NCBI RefSeq assembly: GCF_026210795.1
Contig: NC_089429.1
Span: 1,054,001 to 1,118,000 of the forward strand
DNA: 64,000 bases
Direction: 5' to 3'
Origin: Rhizophagus irregularis
Taxonomy: Eukaryota > Glomeromycota > Glomeromycetes > Glomerales > Glomeraceae
Positions 1 through 11,813 of this stretch are shown here, in pieces; within the stretch, counting starts at the first letter, position 1, and each line of letters begins with the position of its first letter. Position numbers and translations under genes: made by a program. Below the pieces are notes generated by a model. That model had not been told where the DNA came from. It saw only the letters and a list, made by a program, of their open reading frames with translations, and did no database searches.

Positions 1-120
1 AAATTCTTCAAAATTACTATCAAAATCAAATACTTCTTCGTCACTGTCCGTTAAGTCATCTTCACTAGTATATTTTAAGTTAAATTCTTGACGCGGTATA
101 GAACTGTCAAAATTCGACAT
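1..120 (-). CDS. 5' end of a gene running off the left edge (partial)
   Basis: Forty codons are open from an ATG at 118-120 to the window edge on the minus strand. The peptide begins MSNFDSSIPRQEF and then turns strongly acidic (TSEDDLTDSDEEVFDFDSNFEE). The family cannot be identified from this stretch. Acidic N-termini of this type occur in some DNA-transposase genes (for example piggyBac-like ones) and in host nuclear proteins, so a transposon origin is only one option. The Helitron-type terminus at 415 lies about 300 bases upstream of the start codon, but no link between them is shown. Confidence 0.5.
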   Translation of the reverse strand, partial: MSNFDSSIPRQEFNLKYTSEDDLTDSDEEVFDFDSNFEEF

Positions 121-979
121 TGTTAAAATACCCCTACTTTAGGCTTCTGATTGAACTGAATGTAATTAAAACTCTCGTCAAAGTAATACTTTTATTTTAT
201 TGTTTCAATCGTGTACTCTTGCGTTACTTATTTTGTAAAAAGGCGTTTCATTGTGTAATTTCAGTGTTACCTTTGACCTGAAATTTCCGAATTTAACTAA
301 ATTTGGGCCGGCCTTATAATTTCGGCCGGAGTTAAGAAAAGTTTGACCAGAATTACGATTTAAAGATCAGCATTTTTTAACTAATTAAAGTAATTTTTAT
401 TATTTATATATGCACTAGCTGGATGCCCGCGTTTTACGCGGGCCTGGCTATTAAAATTATGAAAATCAGATACCTTTCTGCTAAGCTGTTATATAAAGTC
501 TAGAATGGTTATTAGCATTAATTTAGAATTTTGTGGTAAATAGGGAATCATAGGCTGTGTATGGCAAGGGATTTTTATAGGCGCCGTCGGAATTGCCGAA
601 TTGAATTTATGGCGTTACGAAATATGGATTTTACCATTTAAATATCTAACAAATCATCAAGATCAGCATTATAGATTTACGGATTACAAATTATCTTCGG
701 CATAATAAAAAAAAATATTTACTTTCTCTGTGTAATTTTTGTATATTTAGCATTAAATAATTACGGCATTACGACGATTTAATATATTACGGTATAAACT
801 TCATATGCCGTAGTGATTTTACAGCACTCACAATCCTTGTGAAATATTTTAAAAATTATTACATATTAATAGGAATATTAATCATTACAAAGTATAACAG
901 ATAATGAGTGTCAGTATAAATAATATGCAATACATTTTTTATTATAATAGTTATTATAATAGTCATAGTGGTTCATTAG
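121..979. other. Intergenic, AT-rich
   Basis: No coding region is seen here. It contains the GC-rich Helitron-type terminus at 415-443 and a GGCCGG-type inverted motif near 307-330. That motif recurs as GCCGGAATTA-like sequence near 7420 and 37745. Confidence 0.5.
415..443 (-). mobile_element. Helitron-type 3' terminus (hairpin plus CTAG)
   Basis: Read on the minus strand, a perfect 7-bp GC stem (GCCCGCG/CGCGGGC, loop of five, 425-443) is followed by six bases and then CTAG (415-418), with T as the next base. Helitrons end in a short hairpin about 10 bases from CTRR and insert between A and T, which this fits. The transposon body would extend to the right. Its TC 5' end was not located and no Rep/helicase coding sequence is visible, so this would be a non-autonomous copy or a fragment. 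Confidence 0.6.
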
Positions 980-1835
980 GAAGCCGGGCAAACCTAAAAA
1001 ACATCCAAAGAATCATTAGACCTAAAAAAAGGTACCAAAATTTAAAAAAAGAAAAGAAAAAATGATTAGTAATTATGAAAAAGAATTTTTTTAAAAAAAT
1101 TAAAAATATAATTCAAACTAACCTTCACTCTGAAAGGTACCACCAAAACCTAAAAAAGAGAAAAGGGGTGTTCCCTACAAAAAAAAAGTTAAATTAGTGA
1201 CATTTTTTAAAGTTTAAAATTCATTTTCAGAACTTACCCAAAGTTCTCAAAAATTGATCATCTACTAAAAAAAGAAAAGAATGAATCATCAATAATGTTT
1301 CGTTAAAGAAATAATGTTAGGAAAATATTATTTACCAAAATTTACATATGTCCAAGGTGTTGCAGTACTGTCTAAACTACAAAATATAGAACACAAAATG
1401 TTAGTTTTAATGTTTCATTTCATTAAGAAATAAAAAAAATTAATGAAAAACACTTACAAATTCCATGTCTGGAAAGAGCCAAAGAACCATCCTACAGAAT
1501 GCAAAAATAAACATTAGTAAACATTTTGTTAACTAACATTATGTTAAAAGAAGCATTTTAAAAGAACCTACTAAAATTTCACACGTCCAGAATCATGAAC
1601 AAACCATATAAAAAAGGAAGAAACATGATGTTAGTAAATGTTTTGTTAAAAAATTTTTCAAAGAAAAAATACTCACCACAATTCTGTTCGTGTATAAATT
1701 ATTCCTTATTCAGTTATCTAAAAAAATAAAAAATCAAACTGTTAGAAATGTTTGATTAAAAGAAATGTATTAAATCCTTCCTTACCAAATTTCCACGCGT
1801 CTGAAGACAAACCAAGAAAACCACTGATACCTAAA
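980..1835 (-). repeat. Tandem array of about seven exon-like units, period about 110 bp
   Basis: On the minus strand, units of roughly 35-48 bases at about 1784-1830, 1673-1721, 1566-1607, 1455-1499, 1332-1376, 1120-1160 and 980-1022 are each preceded by a T-rich tract ending in AG or similar. Several are followed by GTAAG, GTGAG or GTAAAT. The spacers share a motif close to CTTTAACAAAACATTACTAAC. Each core ends in a version of GAAATTTTG and can encode about 11-15 residues, for example SGFLGLSSDAWKF and LDSTATPWTYVNF. Some cores contain a stop, so this looks like a decayed tandem exon duplication rather than a working gene. Confidence 0.45.
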
Positions 1836-1840
1836 AAAAG

Positions 1841-2930
1841 AAAGCTTTATTTTTTGGGTTTTTTTTTGGTTTTTTGCATAGTTATTAAATACCTGTAATT
1901 GCTGTTATTAGAAATGTTCAATCCCCCTGGTAAAATCCTACTTTGAGAGCTGTGCAGGCATTAGAAATTAAAAATTAAATGTAAAAGAAAAGGTGTATTT
2001 TTTTTTAAAAGAAAGGGATTTTTTTTCGTCATATGGGAAAATTCAGAAACTGAAAAATATTTATTTTTTTTAAAAAAAAAAGAAAATGTGTCGTATGGGA
2101 AAATCCAAAAAACTTTTTTTTAAAAAAAACAATGACGATTGCTCAATAAATTTTTTATATTTTATATTACAATTAGTACTAATTGGATTAGTTGCTATAA
2201 TTTGTTTTTACGCCAATCATTTATGCAGCCTAATTCAAAATTGTATTGGGATTAGAGCTGCTAATCAATGTCAAATGATGCGCCACTCCGAATCCCTATA
2301 TAAAAATCTGTAGCACAGGGCGCAGACACATGATGATGGACGATCCAATTTAAATCCACCTTTTTATGCAGGGTAGTCTTAACGTCACGGTCGCACAATG
2401 CTTTTTTTTTATAGATAGAGATTATACAATGTTTGTATTGACGATTTACATTATGAATTTATGATAATTAGTATAAAAAATATCAAGTGTGACATTTCCA
2501 CTGACTGATACCTTTAATAAATACAAAAAGCAAAGTAAAAATGGAGTTTTTTTATGCAAGGGAGAGTTTGAAGAAGGAACATTAATTAGCCATAAATTCG
2601 CATTGATTACGTATTTGCATGTTATATTAGCCATCCCTATAATGTGTGATGTGTAACAGGTTACGCCGAAATTTGTTGACTAAGTGGCGCGGTTAACTGT
2701 AATCGTCAAATTAACCTAACAAAATTGACCAAAAAAACTTAGAATTTTTTTCGTAAACAGACAATAAAAATAAATAAATAAATACTATTAGGTTTTTTAT
2801 CAATAAAATTTCAAACCGTCATAATGATTATATAATGATGGATAAAGATGCTCACTTGGTCCTGCGGTTTTGTATGGCATGCCGCTTGTTAGAACTGGGT
2901 ACTGAGTTGACAAAAGATCAGCATCGGGTT
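1841..2930. other. Intergenic, with one copy of a dispersed repeat
   Basis: This stretch is AT-rich with poly-T and poly-A runs. A block at about 2506-2590, containing ATGCAAGGGAGAGTTTGAAG, recurs at about 8070-8145. No convincing coding sequence was found. Confidence 0.5.
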
Positions 2931-2939
2931 GATTTCGTG

Positions 2940-3540
2940 AAGAATTTTTTTTTCTTTTTTTTTATTAACTTTTTTTTTTATAAAATAAATTTTTTTGGTA
3001 GAGAATTTTTTTTATTTTTTTTAATATAGGTAAGGCTTTTCTTTGATAGAATTTCTCTGGGAAATTTTTTTTTGATAGAAAGATTTTTTTTTTTTGATAA
3101 AAAATTTCGTTAGAGAATTTTTTTATTGATACGGTAAGGGAATTTCTTTTAATAGAGGAGTTTTTTTTTTGATAGATATTTTGTTGAAGAATTTTTAATA
3201 AAGAGAATTTTCTTTGACAGATAATAATTTTTTTTAACAGGAGAGATTTTTTTTAATAGTGAATTTCGGTAAAGCATTTTTTTTTTATAGAGGAGAGTTT
3301 TTTTGATGAAGAATTTCTTTGAGAATTTTTTCTTTGTAGAAAATTCATTGAAGAATTTTTTTATAATAGGGAAGATTTTTTTTTTATAATAATAGAGTTA
3401 AGTTTTTTTTTTGATAAAGAATTTCATTGAGAATTTTTTTCTATAGAAAATTCATTGGATCAGAACTTTTTCTTGATAGATAATTTTCTTTATAAAAAAT
3501 TTCTTTTGAGAATTTTATTTAATAGGTGAAAATATTTTTT
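2940..3540. repeat. T-rich degenerate minisatellite
   Basis: About 600 bases consist of irregular repeats of a unit close to GAGAATTTTTTTTGATAGA (about 20 bases), with variable T-run length. It is not coding; the short open frame at its left end is only the repeat read through. Confidence 0.75.
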
Positions 3541-4753
3541 GGTTAACGTCTTTTACCACAACCCAAATATGTAAAGACATAAATTGAATAACGAACTTAA
3601 AAGGAAGAAGAGGCGGTGGAAATATTAATAAAGAGTTGTGCGAGAATAATGTATATAAAGAGCGTAGAAATGATATTGGGAAAGTAGAAAATCAAAATTC
3701 AAACCTTCAACGCTGGCTGCGAGAGGCGCAGCAAAAAAGGATTTCACATGGTAATGATGCAAAAAAAGAAAGTATCCTAGTGGCAAAAGAACGAATCATG
3801 TCAGAGAAGAATGAAAAGTTGATAAAAATAATATTTGGAAAAGAAAGAAAAAGAGAAATTATTAAAACGTAACAAAAAAAAAGACCAAAAAAGAAATCAG
3901 CATAAGATCAGATGAAGGTCATGGGATCAACACAGAAAAATACTGTGCTCAGTCATGTAAATTGTTTGTTCGATTAGATGGAACAAAGAAATGATGATTA
4001 AAGCTCTGAGTCTGTGTAAAGTTGTAAAGCACCTTAGTTTAAAAAACAACATAAATACCAATCAGCAAAAGTTGTTATTCACCTAACTAATTAATCAATT
4101 TAGAGGAAGGGGAAAGAACGTCACATGTAAAGAATCTTCGATATCAATACTAGTACTGATAAGACTTAATCAAATTTTTATTTTTAGACGGTTTCTCACT
4201 GACTTTAAATTATTAGAGAATCATGACATTTTCAAAGGGTTTCATATCGAAAATTACCTGATGATGTCAAAAATTTGTCAGTTTGGGACAACAGTGATGA
4301 AATGATATATTTTCAAAAAAAATAATTTTGATGAAAGGCAAGATTTTATGATCATGTCGATATCATGTCATATTGGAAAAAGTGGTAAATTTATGTCATG
4401 TAGTGGAATGATTTGCTGCTATAGGCAAATTGGATTTTCCACTACTATCTTGGCATTCTTGGTATTATACTTTAATTTTTTATTGCCGGAAGAAACATAC
4501 TGTGATTCCTTTAATCTTTCATTAATAATGATTACTCGTATCGCAAATTACTATTCTGTATTTCTATGAGCTATCAGATATTCTATATTATTTGGTAATG
4601 ATTAGTTGGATTATTAATAATGTAAAAGGCTTCCTCATAAACTGATATAATATGAATTTTGTTGCAGGTACTGTATTTAGATTGTCCCATTTTTACTTTA
4701 CATTCATGAACTTCTATATTACATCAGATTATTAAAATATGTAACATGTTATT
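3541..4753. other. Intergenic with a possible gene remnant and F-box 3' flank
   Basis: An open frame of about 77 lysine-rich codons (about 3639-3872, plus strand) has no ATG at its start and is at most a remnant. A stretch at about 3905-3965 (GATGAAGGTCATGGGATCAA) resembles about 8375-8425. Positions 4664-4753 nearly match 14470-14571, the 3' flank of the next F-box gene, showing that the duplication of the two genes included flanking DNA. Confidence 0.5.
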
Positions 4754-6415
4754 TTATTTATTAAAATTGTAAACAATATCATTTCCAATGATACGTAAAT
4801 TACGATATTTTTGGACTATAATATTATGCAATTTAAATTCATTTACTTCATCTTTCAAAAAAAACAATTCTTTACCATCATTATGGCTAGGAAGTGTCTC
4901 TAATAAAATAGCTAAATATTTAACTTTTTCCTTTTTCATAATATGTTTCTTTATGTTAAATAAGACATTTTCTCCTCCATTTTTCATCGTATTTTTAATT
5001 AATAATTTCTTAATAAAAGTATTTTGAGAATTTTTCAAAAATATTTCAAAATCATTTGTATTAAATGAAAGTGACAAAGATAAATATTCTAATTTAGAAG
5101 GAAGAACTTGTCCTAAATTTTGTAATACAATTGAGCTATATTCATCATAAAATGTATGATAATCGTAATTATCCACTAGAATAGTAAGATAATTAATATT
5201 TTGTCCAATATTTTCAATTAATAAATAAATGTCAATGTCATTAGGTTTATCTGAAGTAAAATATCTAATTTTTGTACAATATTTTATAATTAATTTAAGT
5301 AATTGTCGTCTTGATTCTTCATACCCATCAGTATGTAATATGGTCAATTCAAAATTTTCTAAATAATCACCATATTTTTGTAATAGTAATTGTAATGATT
5401 CAATATGTAATATTTCTTTTATGAATAAAGATCTCAATTTAAAAGGTTTAGTAACCTTAATAACTTGTTGAACAAAATCAGGATTTAAATAACAATAAAG
5501 AATATGAATAGATTCTAAAACATTCAATTGATTGAATACTTCTTGTAAAATATTATTTATATTTCTAAAGTCAGTATAATGAAATATAATTGTATTTAAA
5601 GTATTTGAACAATTAGAATTTTTTAACGATAAAAATGGTTTATATAAATTATTATGACGTCCAAATGAAATTATTTTGAGATTATGTTGTGAAATAATTA
5701 CTTGTTGTAAATATTTTTCAATTAATAAAAAATTCTTAGTATTATATAAAGCAAAATAAGCAACAAAATGAAGTGATGAGATTGAATTGCAATTAGAATA
5801 TAAAAATTTTAAAAAAGGAATGATAGCATTTTCGATATTTCGAGATGAAATATTACAAGTATGAATTTTAAAATTTTTGATATTATATATAAAATTTGGA
5901 TTTTGTAAAATCAATTCTATAACATCGTTAAAGTATTTACAATAAACGTCCGCATACATTACAATTTCAAAAGAACGTAAAATTCCTTCATTTTCAATGA
6001 ACACTTTAGATAATGACCTATAAACTAGTTTTTCTAGCTTCTCATGATCATAATTCACCAAAGAACCAACCCACATTTTAATAGAATGATAAGTGCTATT
6101 TATATTTAAATACTTAATAAAACTAGGATAGTTGAATAATAATGTATTTGAAGGTAATAAGATATTAATAATTCCATATTCATCGAATTTTTTTTTATCA
6201 TTTTCGTTCAGGTAGGATAAATAAATTTCAATACAGCGATAATTTTGGGTAGGAATACAAAAAGGGTCTTCCCATAATAATGGGATCGCTAAACGACACC
6301 ATAACCTATTAACTAAAATACATGAATATAATGTTGAAAAATCTTTCTTAAGACACTTTATAATTTCATTTGTTAATTCAGGCAAATCTCCTGAAAATAT
6401 TTTTGAGCATGCCAT
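4754..6415 (-). CDS. F-box/leucine-rich protein, copy 1 (553 aa)
   Basis: A single uninterrupted reading frame encodes a protein starting MACSKIFSGDLPELTNEI. The N-terminal 50 or so residues (LPELTNEIIKCL, YSCILVNRLWCRLAIPLLW) form an F-box, the segment that binds Skp1 in SCF ubiquitin ligases. The remainder is an irregular leucine/isoleucine-rich region (for example LGQVLPSKLEYLSLSLSF near the C-terminus) of the kind that forms solenoid substrate-binding domains. The start is chosen because MA(C/F)SK is shared with the three other intact copies. Its closest relative is the copy at 14572, including about 90 bases of 3' flank. The promoter block of the other copies is largely unrecognisable upstream. 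Substrate recognition for ubiquitination is inferred from family. Confidence 0.85.
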   Translation of the reverse strand: MACSKIFSGDLPELTNEIIKCLKKDFSTLYSCILVNRLWCRLAIPLLWEDPFCIPTQNYRCIEIYLSYLNENDKKKFDEYGIINILLPSNTLLFNYPSFIKYLNINSTYHSIKMWVGSLVNYDHEKLEKLVYRSLSKVFIENEGILRSFEIVMYADVYCKYFNDVIELILQNPNFIYNIKNFKIHTCNISSRNIENAIIPFLKFLYSNCNSISSLHFVAYFALYNTKNFLLIEKYLQQVIISQHNLKIISFGRHNNLYKPFLSLKNSNCSNTLNTIIFHYTDFRNINNILQEVFNQLNVLESIHILYCYLNPDFVQQVIKVTKPFKLRSLFIKEILHIESLQLLLQKYGDYLENFELTILHTDGYEESRRQLLKLIIKYCTKIRYFTSDKPNDIDIYLLIENIGQNINYLTILVDNYDYHTFYDEYSSIVLQNLGQVLPSKLEYLSLSLSFNTNDFEIFLKNSQNTFIKKLLIKNTMKNGGENVLFNIKKHIMKKEKVKYLAILLETLPSHNDGKELFFLKDEVNEFKLHNIIVQKYRNLRIIGNDIVYNFNK

Positions 6416-7188
6416 ATTGTAAAGAGGAAAGGGGGAAAGATATTATGCTTAAAAATTTTCAACAAATAAAATTTATAAAATTTTTCGGAGTATTCCGATA
6501 TATGGACACAACAGATCAGCCGACCATAACATTTAGAACCACATGATTAAAGATTTACGTTCAACAAACAATATAATTGGTAAATAAAAATTTTTACACA
6601 GTGACTAATCAGGAATAAGTAAAATTTTACTAGAATCGGATAAATGATCGGCCGATAGGAAAGTAAAATTTTACTATTCCAATTAGCCAGGATATAATTG
6701 ATTCATCCCCTGCCATTATTCACACAATAATAAGTGTTTTATAGTATATTATGAGTAAATAAATATAGTATATTTTATTATTGAATCCTATTTTCTTTCG
6801 CTTGGTTTTTTTTCATTTTAAAAAATTTTAAAAAAACGATTAAATTTTAAAAAGCTTCGGAGCTATTACTATTACACTTGAAAAATAACATTGATATTAC
6901 GAATAAATTAAAAGAAAGTTTTTCTCATTTGAAAAATGCAAATCTTTCTGAATCACTCAAATTTTCAAATCCGTCTATTACAATATATATAATTAATAGT
7001 TAATTTTTACTGAAATCTCCTAGGAACGGATAAACAAATACATGCTACCTAATAGGTATAACTACATTTGTATAATCGTGTAAATGATGCCCGATCAGGG
7101 GATAATGAATTAATGATAGTTTTGGCATTTCAGATTTTATTAAAGAAATTAAATGGTTTCATTTTATTATATTTATTAAAATTCTATA
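6416..7188. other. Intergenic upstream of F-box copy 1
   Basis: Two copies of the palindrome AGTAAAATTTTACT lie at about 6618-6631 and 6662-6675, around an inverted GATCGGCCGATA motif. No coding sequence is seen. A diverged trace of the family promoter may remain near 6478-6520. Confidence 0.4.
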
Positions 7189-7685
7189 CACAGTGAAATT
7201 CGATAAACCGGATCTATCGGTTCCACTAAAAATATCCGGTTTATCGGGATATCCGGTTTAGCGAAAAAATTTCGATATATTGAAAATCTATTATATTGAA
7301 TTTTTAAAAAATTTTCATGCTAATAAAACTAATATACACTATAATTTGATTTTTTCATCTAGTTTTAAGTCATAGAGGTCATGAAAATGAATATAAAATA
7401 TTTTAAAAGTAATACATAACTTCAGCCGGAATTAAGATTTTTATAATTCCGGCCAAATTTAGGATTTACCGCATCACGTCACTTAAATTTTATTGGTTCC
7501 CAGTCACGTTATCCGGTTTATCGAATCATTTTTACTATAGCTGGTTAGAAAATTGATCCGTTATAGCGAATATCGAGCTTTTACTAGTAAACTCCGGTAT
7601 ATCGAACCTATTTTAATATACGTGATTTGGTTCCAGCAAAAAAGTCCGGTTTAGGCGCAAATCCGGTTTATCGAATTTCACTGTG
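7189..7685. mobile_element. pogo/Tc1-mariner-like MITE, 497 bp, TA duplication
   Basis: The element begins CACAGTGAAATTCGATAAAC and ends with the exact reverse complement, extending to about 25 bp of terminal inverted repeat. It is flanked by TA on both sides (7187-7188 and 7686-7687). Internal copies of CCGGTTTATCG in both directions are typical of pogo/Tigger-type elements. There is no transposase frame, so it is non-autonomous. The boundaries are directly visible; the superfamily follows from the CAGTG start and TA target. Confidence 0.9.
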
Positions 7686-10540
7686 TATTTATTAAAAATA
7701 TAAACTTGTATCAACCTGAAAACCGGATCATGAAAACAAAAAAAAATCTTTTGTTTTTTAATTTTCATTCTGTTAGGGAATTCTTAAAATAAGAATCGAT
7801 TTTAGAATCAACCAATCATTCTTACCGTTGGCCACTGCATAAAATACCCAGGTCTTATTCAAAAACTCGACTTTTTAAATTGAATAGTACCCATGGGTGT
7901 TGTGAGGTAAATGGCAAAATTAGCCTTTTTCTACCAGAATTAAGAATTTTATGTCATGTACAATACAAGGTCTTAATCACGGGGTATTATCTTTGGGATA
8001 TTATATGCAGCGGCATACGGTATGTTTCAGGAAAATTTTATCAAAAAAGCATAAAGAAAGGACTATTATACTTTTATTAAAATATAGAAAGCAAGGTAAA
8101 AATAAAGTCTCTTTTATGCAAGGAAGAGTTTGAAGAAAGAACATTAAGAGATATTAGGTGTTTTATCTATAAAAATTTCAAAACTGTTAGAATGACATCT
8201 TCACGTTATATAAATAATGGTGGATATGGATAACATCTTATTACATGTGGCGAAATTTTTTTTTAGATCTGCCAATAAATTTTTTTATAATTCTGATAAT
8301 TTGAACCAGATCTGTAGCAATTTTTAGCAGGCTTTAGATAGTTTCAGCCAATTATACAATAATTTGGCCAGGATGAAGGTCATACAGAATCAACACAGTG
8401 CACAGTCACGTGAACAGATCAAACATTGTTGTATCTCGTGACTCCATTCATGATTTGTATAAAGACAAGCTATCAACTCCTAAATTTGTAACGCCTTTGC
8501 GGTCTGTCACAATTTTAAAATAAAAATAAAATTAAATTAAAAAGATTTGTATAAAGATATTTCGCAATCAAAAAAATTATCGTTCAGCTAATTTTGAACT
8601 ACTTAGTTTTTGATTCTAGAATTCAGTTTCTTTGTAATTTGTTCTGTAACTTTGTTCACGTTGAGAAATAAAAATAAAGATAAAAATAAAAAATTAGCGC
8701 AAAAAATTCCTATTTTTTCACCAAAATGTTGTTTTATCAGAATCAACAATGTATGTGTGTGTAGCATCAGAACAATAAAGATTATGATAAATTTTTCAAA
8801 ATCGTTTAAAACCCTGAAATTTCAAAAAAAAATTCCGTTTAGAAAAACTGAAAAAATAATAGATGTATTTCAATACAGAAAATTAAGCAACAAAAGACGA
8901 ATTCCCCTGTAAAATGCATATTGATTCTCCTATCTCTAAATAATTTTAAATTTCCATCAAACTTGATCAAATATTATTGAACTGACTATCTATAAACGTA
9001 TTTGTTTTGCCCAAAATGTGTGGTTGGATATAAGTCTTAAAAAAATGAATTAATGAAATAAAAATAAATTCTTTATATTATGAATGATTGAATGGATACG
9101 AAAAATATATTCAGATTGATCAGATTAATGGATAGAGAAATTTTAAAAACAAAAAAAAAATTTCAATGCAAGTTGATCGTACAGTACATGTAATTTGCGC
9201 GTTCCATTTATATGTATTAAATTCAAGTAAAAAAAAATTTTTAGACTAAATGTATTATATATCTTTATTTCAATTATTTCCCCAATCTGAACCTACAGTA
9301 AATGACAAAGGAACGAAAAAAAAATTATTAAAAGAAAAATATTAGTAAAAAAAAATAAATAAATAAAGGAAAAAGAAATTGAAAAAAAAGGCGCCTACCA
9401 TGGCTAGCAGTATCGATCTGATCCAGATTCAAGCCTAAAAACAAAAATAAATAATGATATATTTTTATAAGTTGATAAAAATATATAAGATTAATTATAT
9501 AAAAAATATAGAAAAAAAACTAAAAAGCAAAAATTTTTTTGGTTTAAAAAAAAAACCAAACAGTTAAAAAAAACTAAAAAATTTGGAAAAAAAAATTTCA
9601 ATTAAGAAAAAAGCTAAACCGAAAAAAAAGAAATTTTTTGGTTTTAAAAAAAAGCCAACCAAAGAAAGGAAAGTTTGAAAAAATTTTATTTAAGCAAAAA
9701 AATCGAGTCAAAACAAGAAATTTTTTAAAAAAAACAAAATCAACATACCGAAATTTAATTATTTATTTATTTTATTTCTAAAAGAGTGGTAATTAAAGTA
9801 TATTACAAATAACACGTATTTAGCACCGAAGTGCTTAATTGAACTGTCTATATGTGTAGATCTCTAACTTTCATCCCATCAGTTAGGACCACACTCTTCG
9901 TTCGGAAGTATTTGAGAAAATAAGTCTACGCTATTTAAACAAATTTTAAAATAAAACAATCCAAGGTCGCAGACTGCCAGATCCGTATTTTTCTTTCTCC
10001 CGGAGACGTTACCTGTAAATACTGTAAGAGGCAAAATGATTCACACTGTTTTGAGTGGTTAGTAAAGGGTTATCACGTAATTAGCAATAAAAGTATAAAC
10101 AAATTAGTTATAGAGACTCTTCATAAATGTAAGAGAGTAAAGAAATAACTTGTTGCTGGGACTTACATTAAATGGCCTAGGATCTGCGTACTCCCTCCCT
10201 CTTTGATAGCATCATTTATTTCAATCGCTATCCTTTTCTTTGGTCGGTTCTTTGCTCAGACATTTTTTATATTTCTTAGTAGAAGATGCATTATCTGAAA
10301 ATTTAATAAAGTTTTGCCCGATACAGTATATGGGCTTTTATTTTTAACAATGTACTGTATTTTGTATGTGAGCAAATAAATGGGCTGATCAAAAGTCACG
10401 CGATTAGTATAATTAATTCTGAACTTCCCCAGCGTAACCATTAAAAAAAGCTCAGACACGTGATTCATGTGATATGACTGTGGCTAAGTGTGGCTATGGA
10501 AATTGCACTACGCAGTTATCGACCTTAAGAATCCAAAGGT
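7686..10540. other. Long intergenic region without recognisable genes
   Basis: This stretch holds the second copy of the dispersed repeat (about 8070-8145), a second copy of the 3905-type repeat (about 8375-8425) and A-rich tracts with AAAAACCAAAC-type runs (about 9300-9760). Short open frames here either lack an ATG or are compositionally unlike protein. Frames around 10256-10468 and sequence near 9960-10200 are less AT-rich and could be relics, but no family is recognisable. Confidence 0.45.
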
Positions 10541-10542
10541 AA

Positions 10543-10730
10543 AAGTTTCAGCCTAAACTAACCTTCCTTACCTAACCCTAAAATACTCCAACGTCTACGT
10601 TATCTTCAAGGATAAGTATTTCCGCCTAAGCCAACTTTCCTTACCCTAACCCTAAGATACTCCAACGTCAATGTTATCTTCAAAGATAAGTATTTCAACC
10701 TAAACTAACTTTCCTTACCTTAAGATCTCC
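10543..10730. repeat. Tandem repeat of 71-74 bp, about 2.5 copies
   Basis: Copy 1 is 10543-10613, copy 2 is 10614-10687 and a partial copy 3 starts at 10688. Each contains AACTTTCCTTACC, then CTCCAACGTC and GTTATCTTCAA. Copies 1 and 2 include CCTAACCCTAA, which resembles telomeric sequence only by virtue of the repeat unit. Confidence 0.85.
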
Positions 10731-11421
10731 ACTCTAAAGATGATTGCTTGAGAATATAATGAAATTTTATAGATGTTAATTCATAAGAGTAAAAACAAAT
10801 TCTTTTAAATTAATAAAATTAGAGTAATTATTTTATTAAAATAGAATGTAATGTTAATTTAACAATAAAATTTATTCAATTTCAATTTATTAAAATACAT
10901 TAATTTAAAATAAATTATTGTAAATAATGAGTGCTATCAGTATTCCCTTCCATTTTAATGGCATGGTTCACTTATTTTGATAATGTTCAACGTCTTCACC
11001 TAATTTATTAATAGAACTATATGACTTACTTACTACTTTATAATACAAACTAGTTTTTGCTCTTCTAGAAGGGAAGGTAGCATTAATTAGTCAAAATAAC
11101 AGTTGCAATTTAGTTTGTTGAACCGGTATTATTGCTTACTTGGCGATTTCCAAGATATCAGGTTTATTTCTACAGGTTCATATTTTCTGCCAGTTTTGTT
11201 TTAAAAGATTTATAGCTATTGTAAAGAAAATAAGCCAACCTTTTATTTTAAAAAAAAAATTGTATTCTTGGTATTTGGTAATGTAGACGTGAAAAGAAAG
11301 CTTAAATAATAGCTTAAATAATACGCGTAAATAGATCAGTTACCACAAACTGCGCCGTATGTAACAAAATCAAATGCCCGAGCTTTTTTGATGGTGTTAC
11401 TGGGTAAGATGCTTAATTCTG
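10731..11421. other. AT-rich intergenic spacer
   Basis: Nothing recognisable is seen in this spacer before the remnant that begins at 11422. Confidence 0.4.
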
Positions 11422-11736
11422 ATGTTGATCACACGTTTCCGAAATGACTCATTTTCTTTGTTTAAAAAGTGGCTTGGTAGCAATATTTTTACTTTGGTTT
11501 ATTCGAACATGTCTGCTGTTAAAAGAGAAGAATATTTTAAGGAGACTGAACCGTCAGAATGGTCACTTGTCAGCTTTTTGAGTTGGAGATCCAAGCAACA
11601 TGAAGTATTACAAATGTCACTCGAATATAGCACCTGGAAGAGCTTTATTGAAAATATTGTTAATAACTCTCAACTACAGTATATAGTGATTTTGCATCGC
11701 GAAAGGCTCAAGAATTGGTACTTTCGTTTAAGGTAA
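11422..11736 (+). pseudogene. Unidentified coding remnant
   Basis: An ATG-initiated frame of 104 codons has protein-like composition (for example KWLGSNIF, EYSTWKSFIENIVNNSQ), unlike the surrounding AT-rich noise. No motif or family is recognised. It ends just before a tandemly duplicated block. It may be an upstream exon of, or a relic related to, the decayed gene that follows. No expression-related signals were identified. Confidence 0.3.
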
Positions 11737-11813
11737 AAATGTTTAAATAATATGATACAATATATGCTTGGAATCTGTTGGACGAGCCTTGATCCCACAA
11801 TTTCATTATGGAT

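Noticed and set aside
2086-2313. 75-codon frame with a hydrophobic middle
   Set aside because: It lies downstream of poly-A and poly-T runs, overlaps repeat-like sequence, and resembles no family.
3636-3872. 78-codon lysine-rich frame
   Set aside because: It starts at TTG. Composition is slightly protein-like, so it is mentioned only as a possible remnant in the gap note.
8610-8912. 100-codon open frame
   Set aside because: It begins at TTG rather than ATG, is Lys/Phe/Ile-rich as expected of AT-rich noise, and has no splice context.
10256-10468. 70-codon minus-strand frame
   Set aside because: Composition is borderline and no motif or adjoining exon supports a gene.
10575-10662. Telomere-like CCCTAA units
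   Set aside because: Only two or three units, embedded in a 71-74 bp tandem repeat; not a telomere tract.
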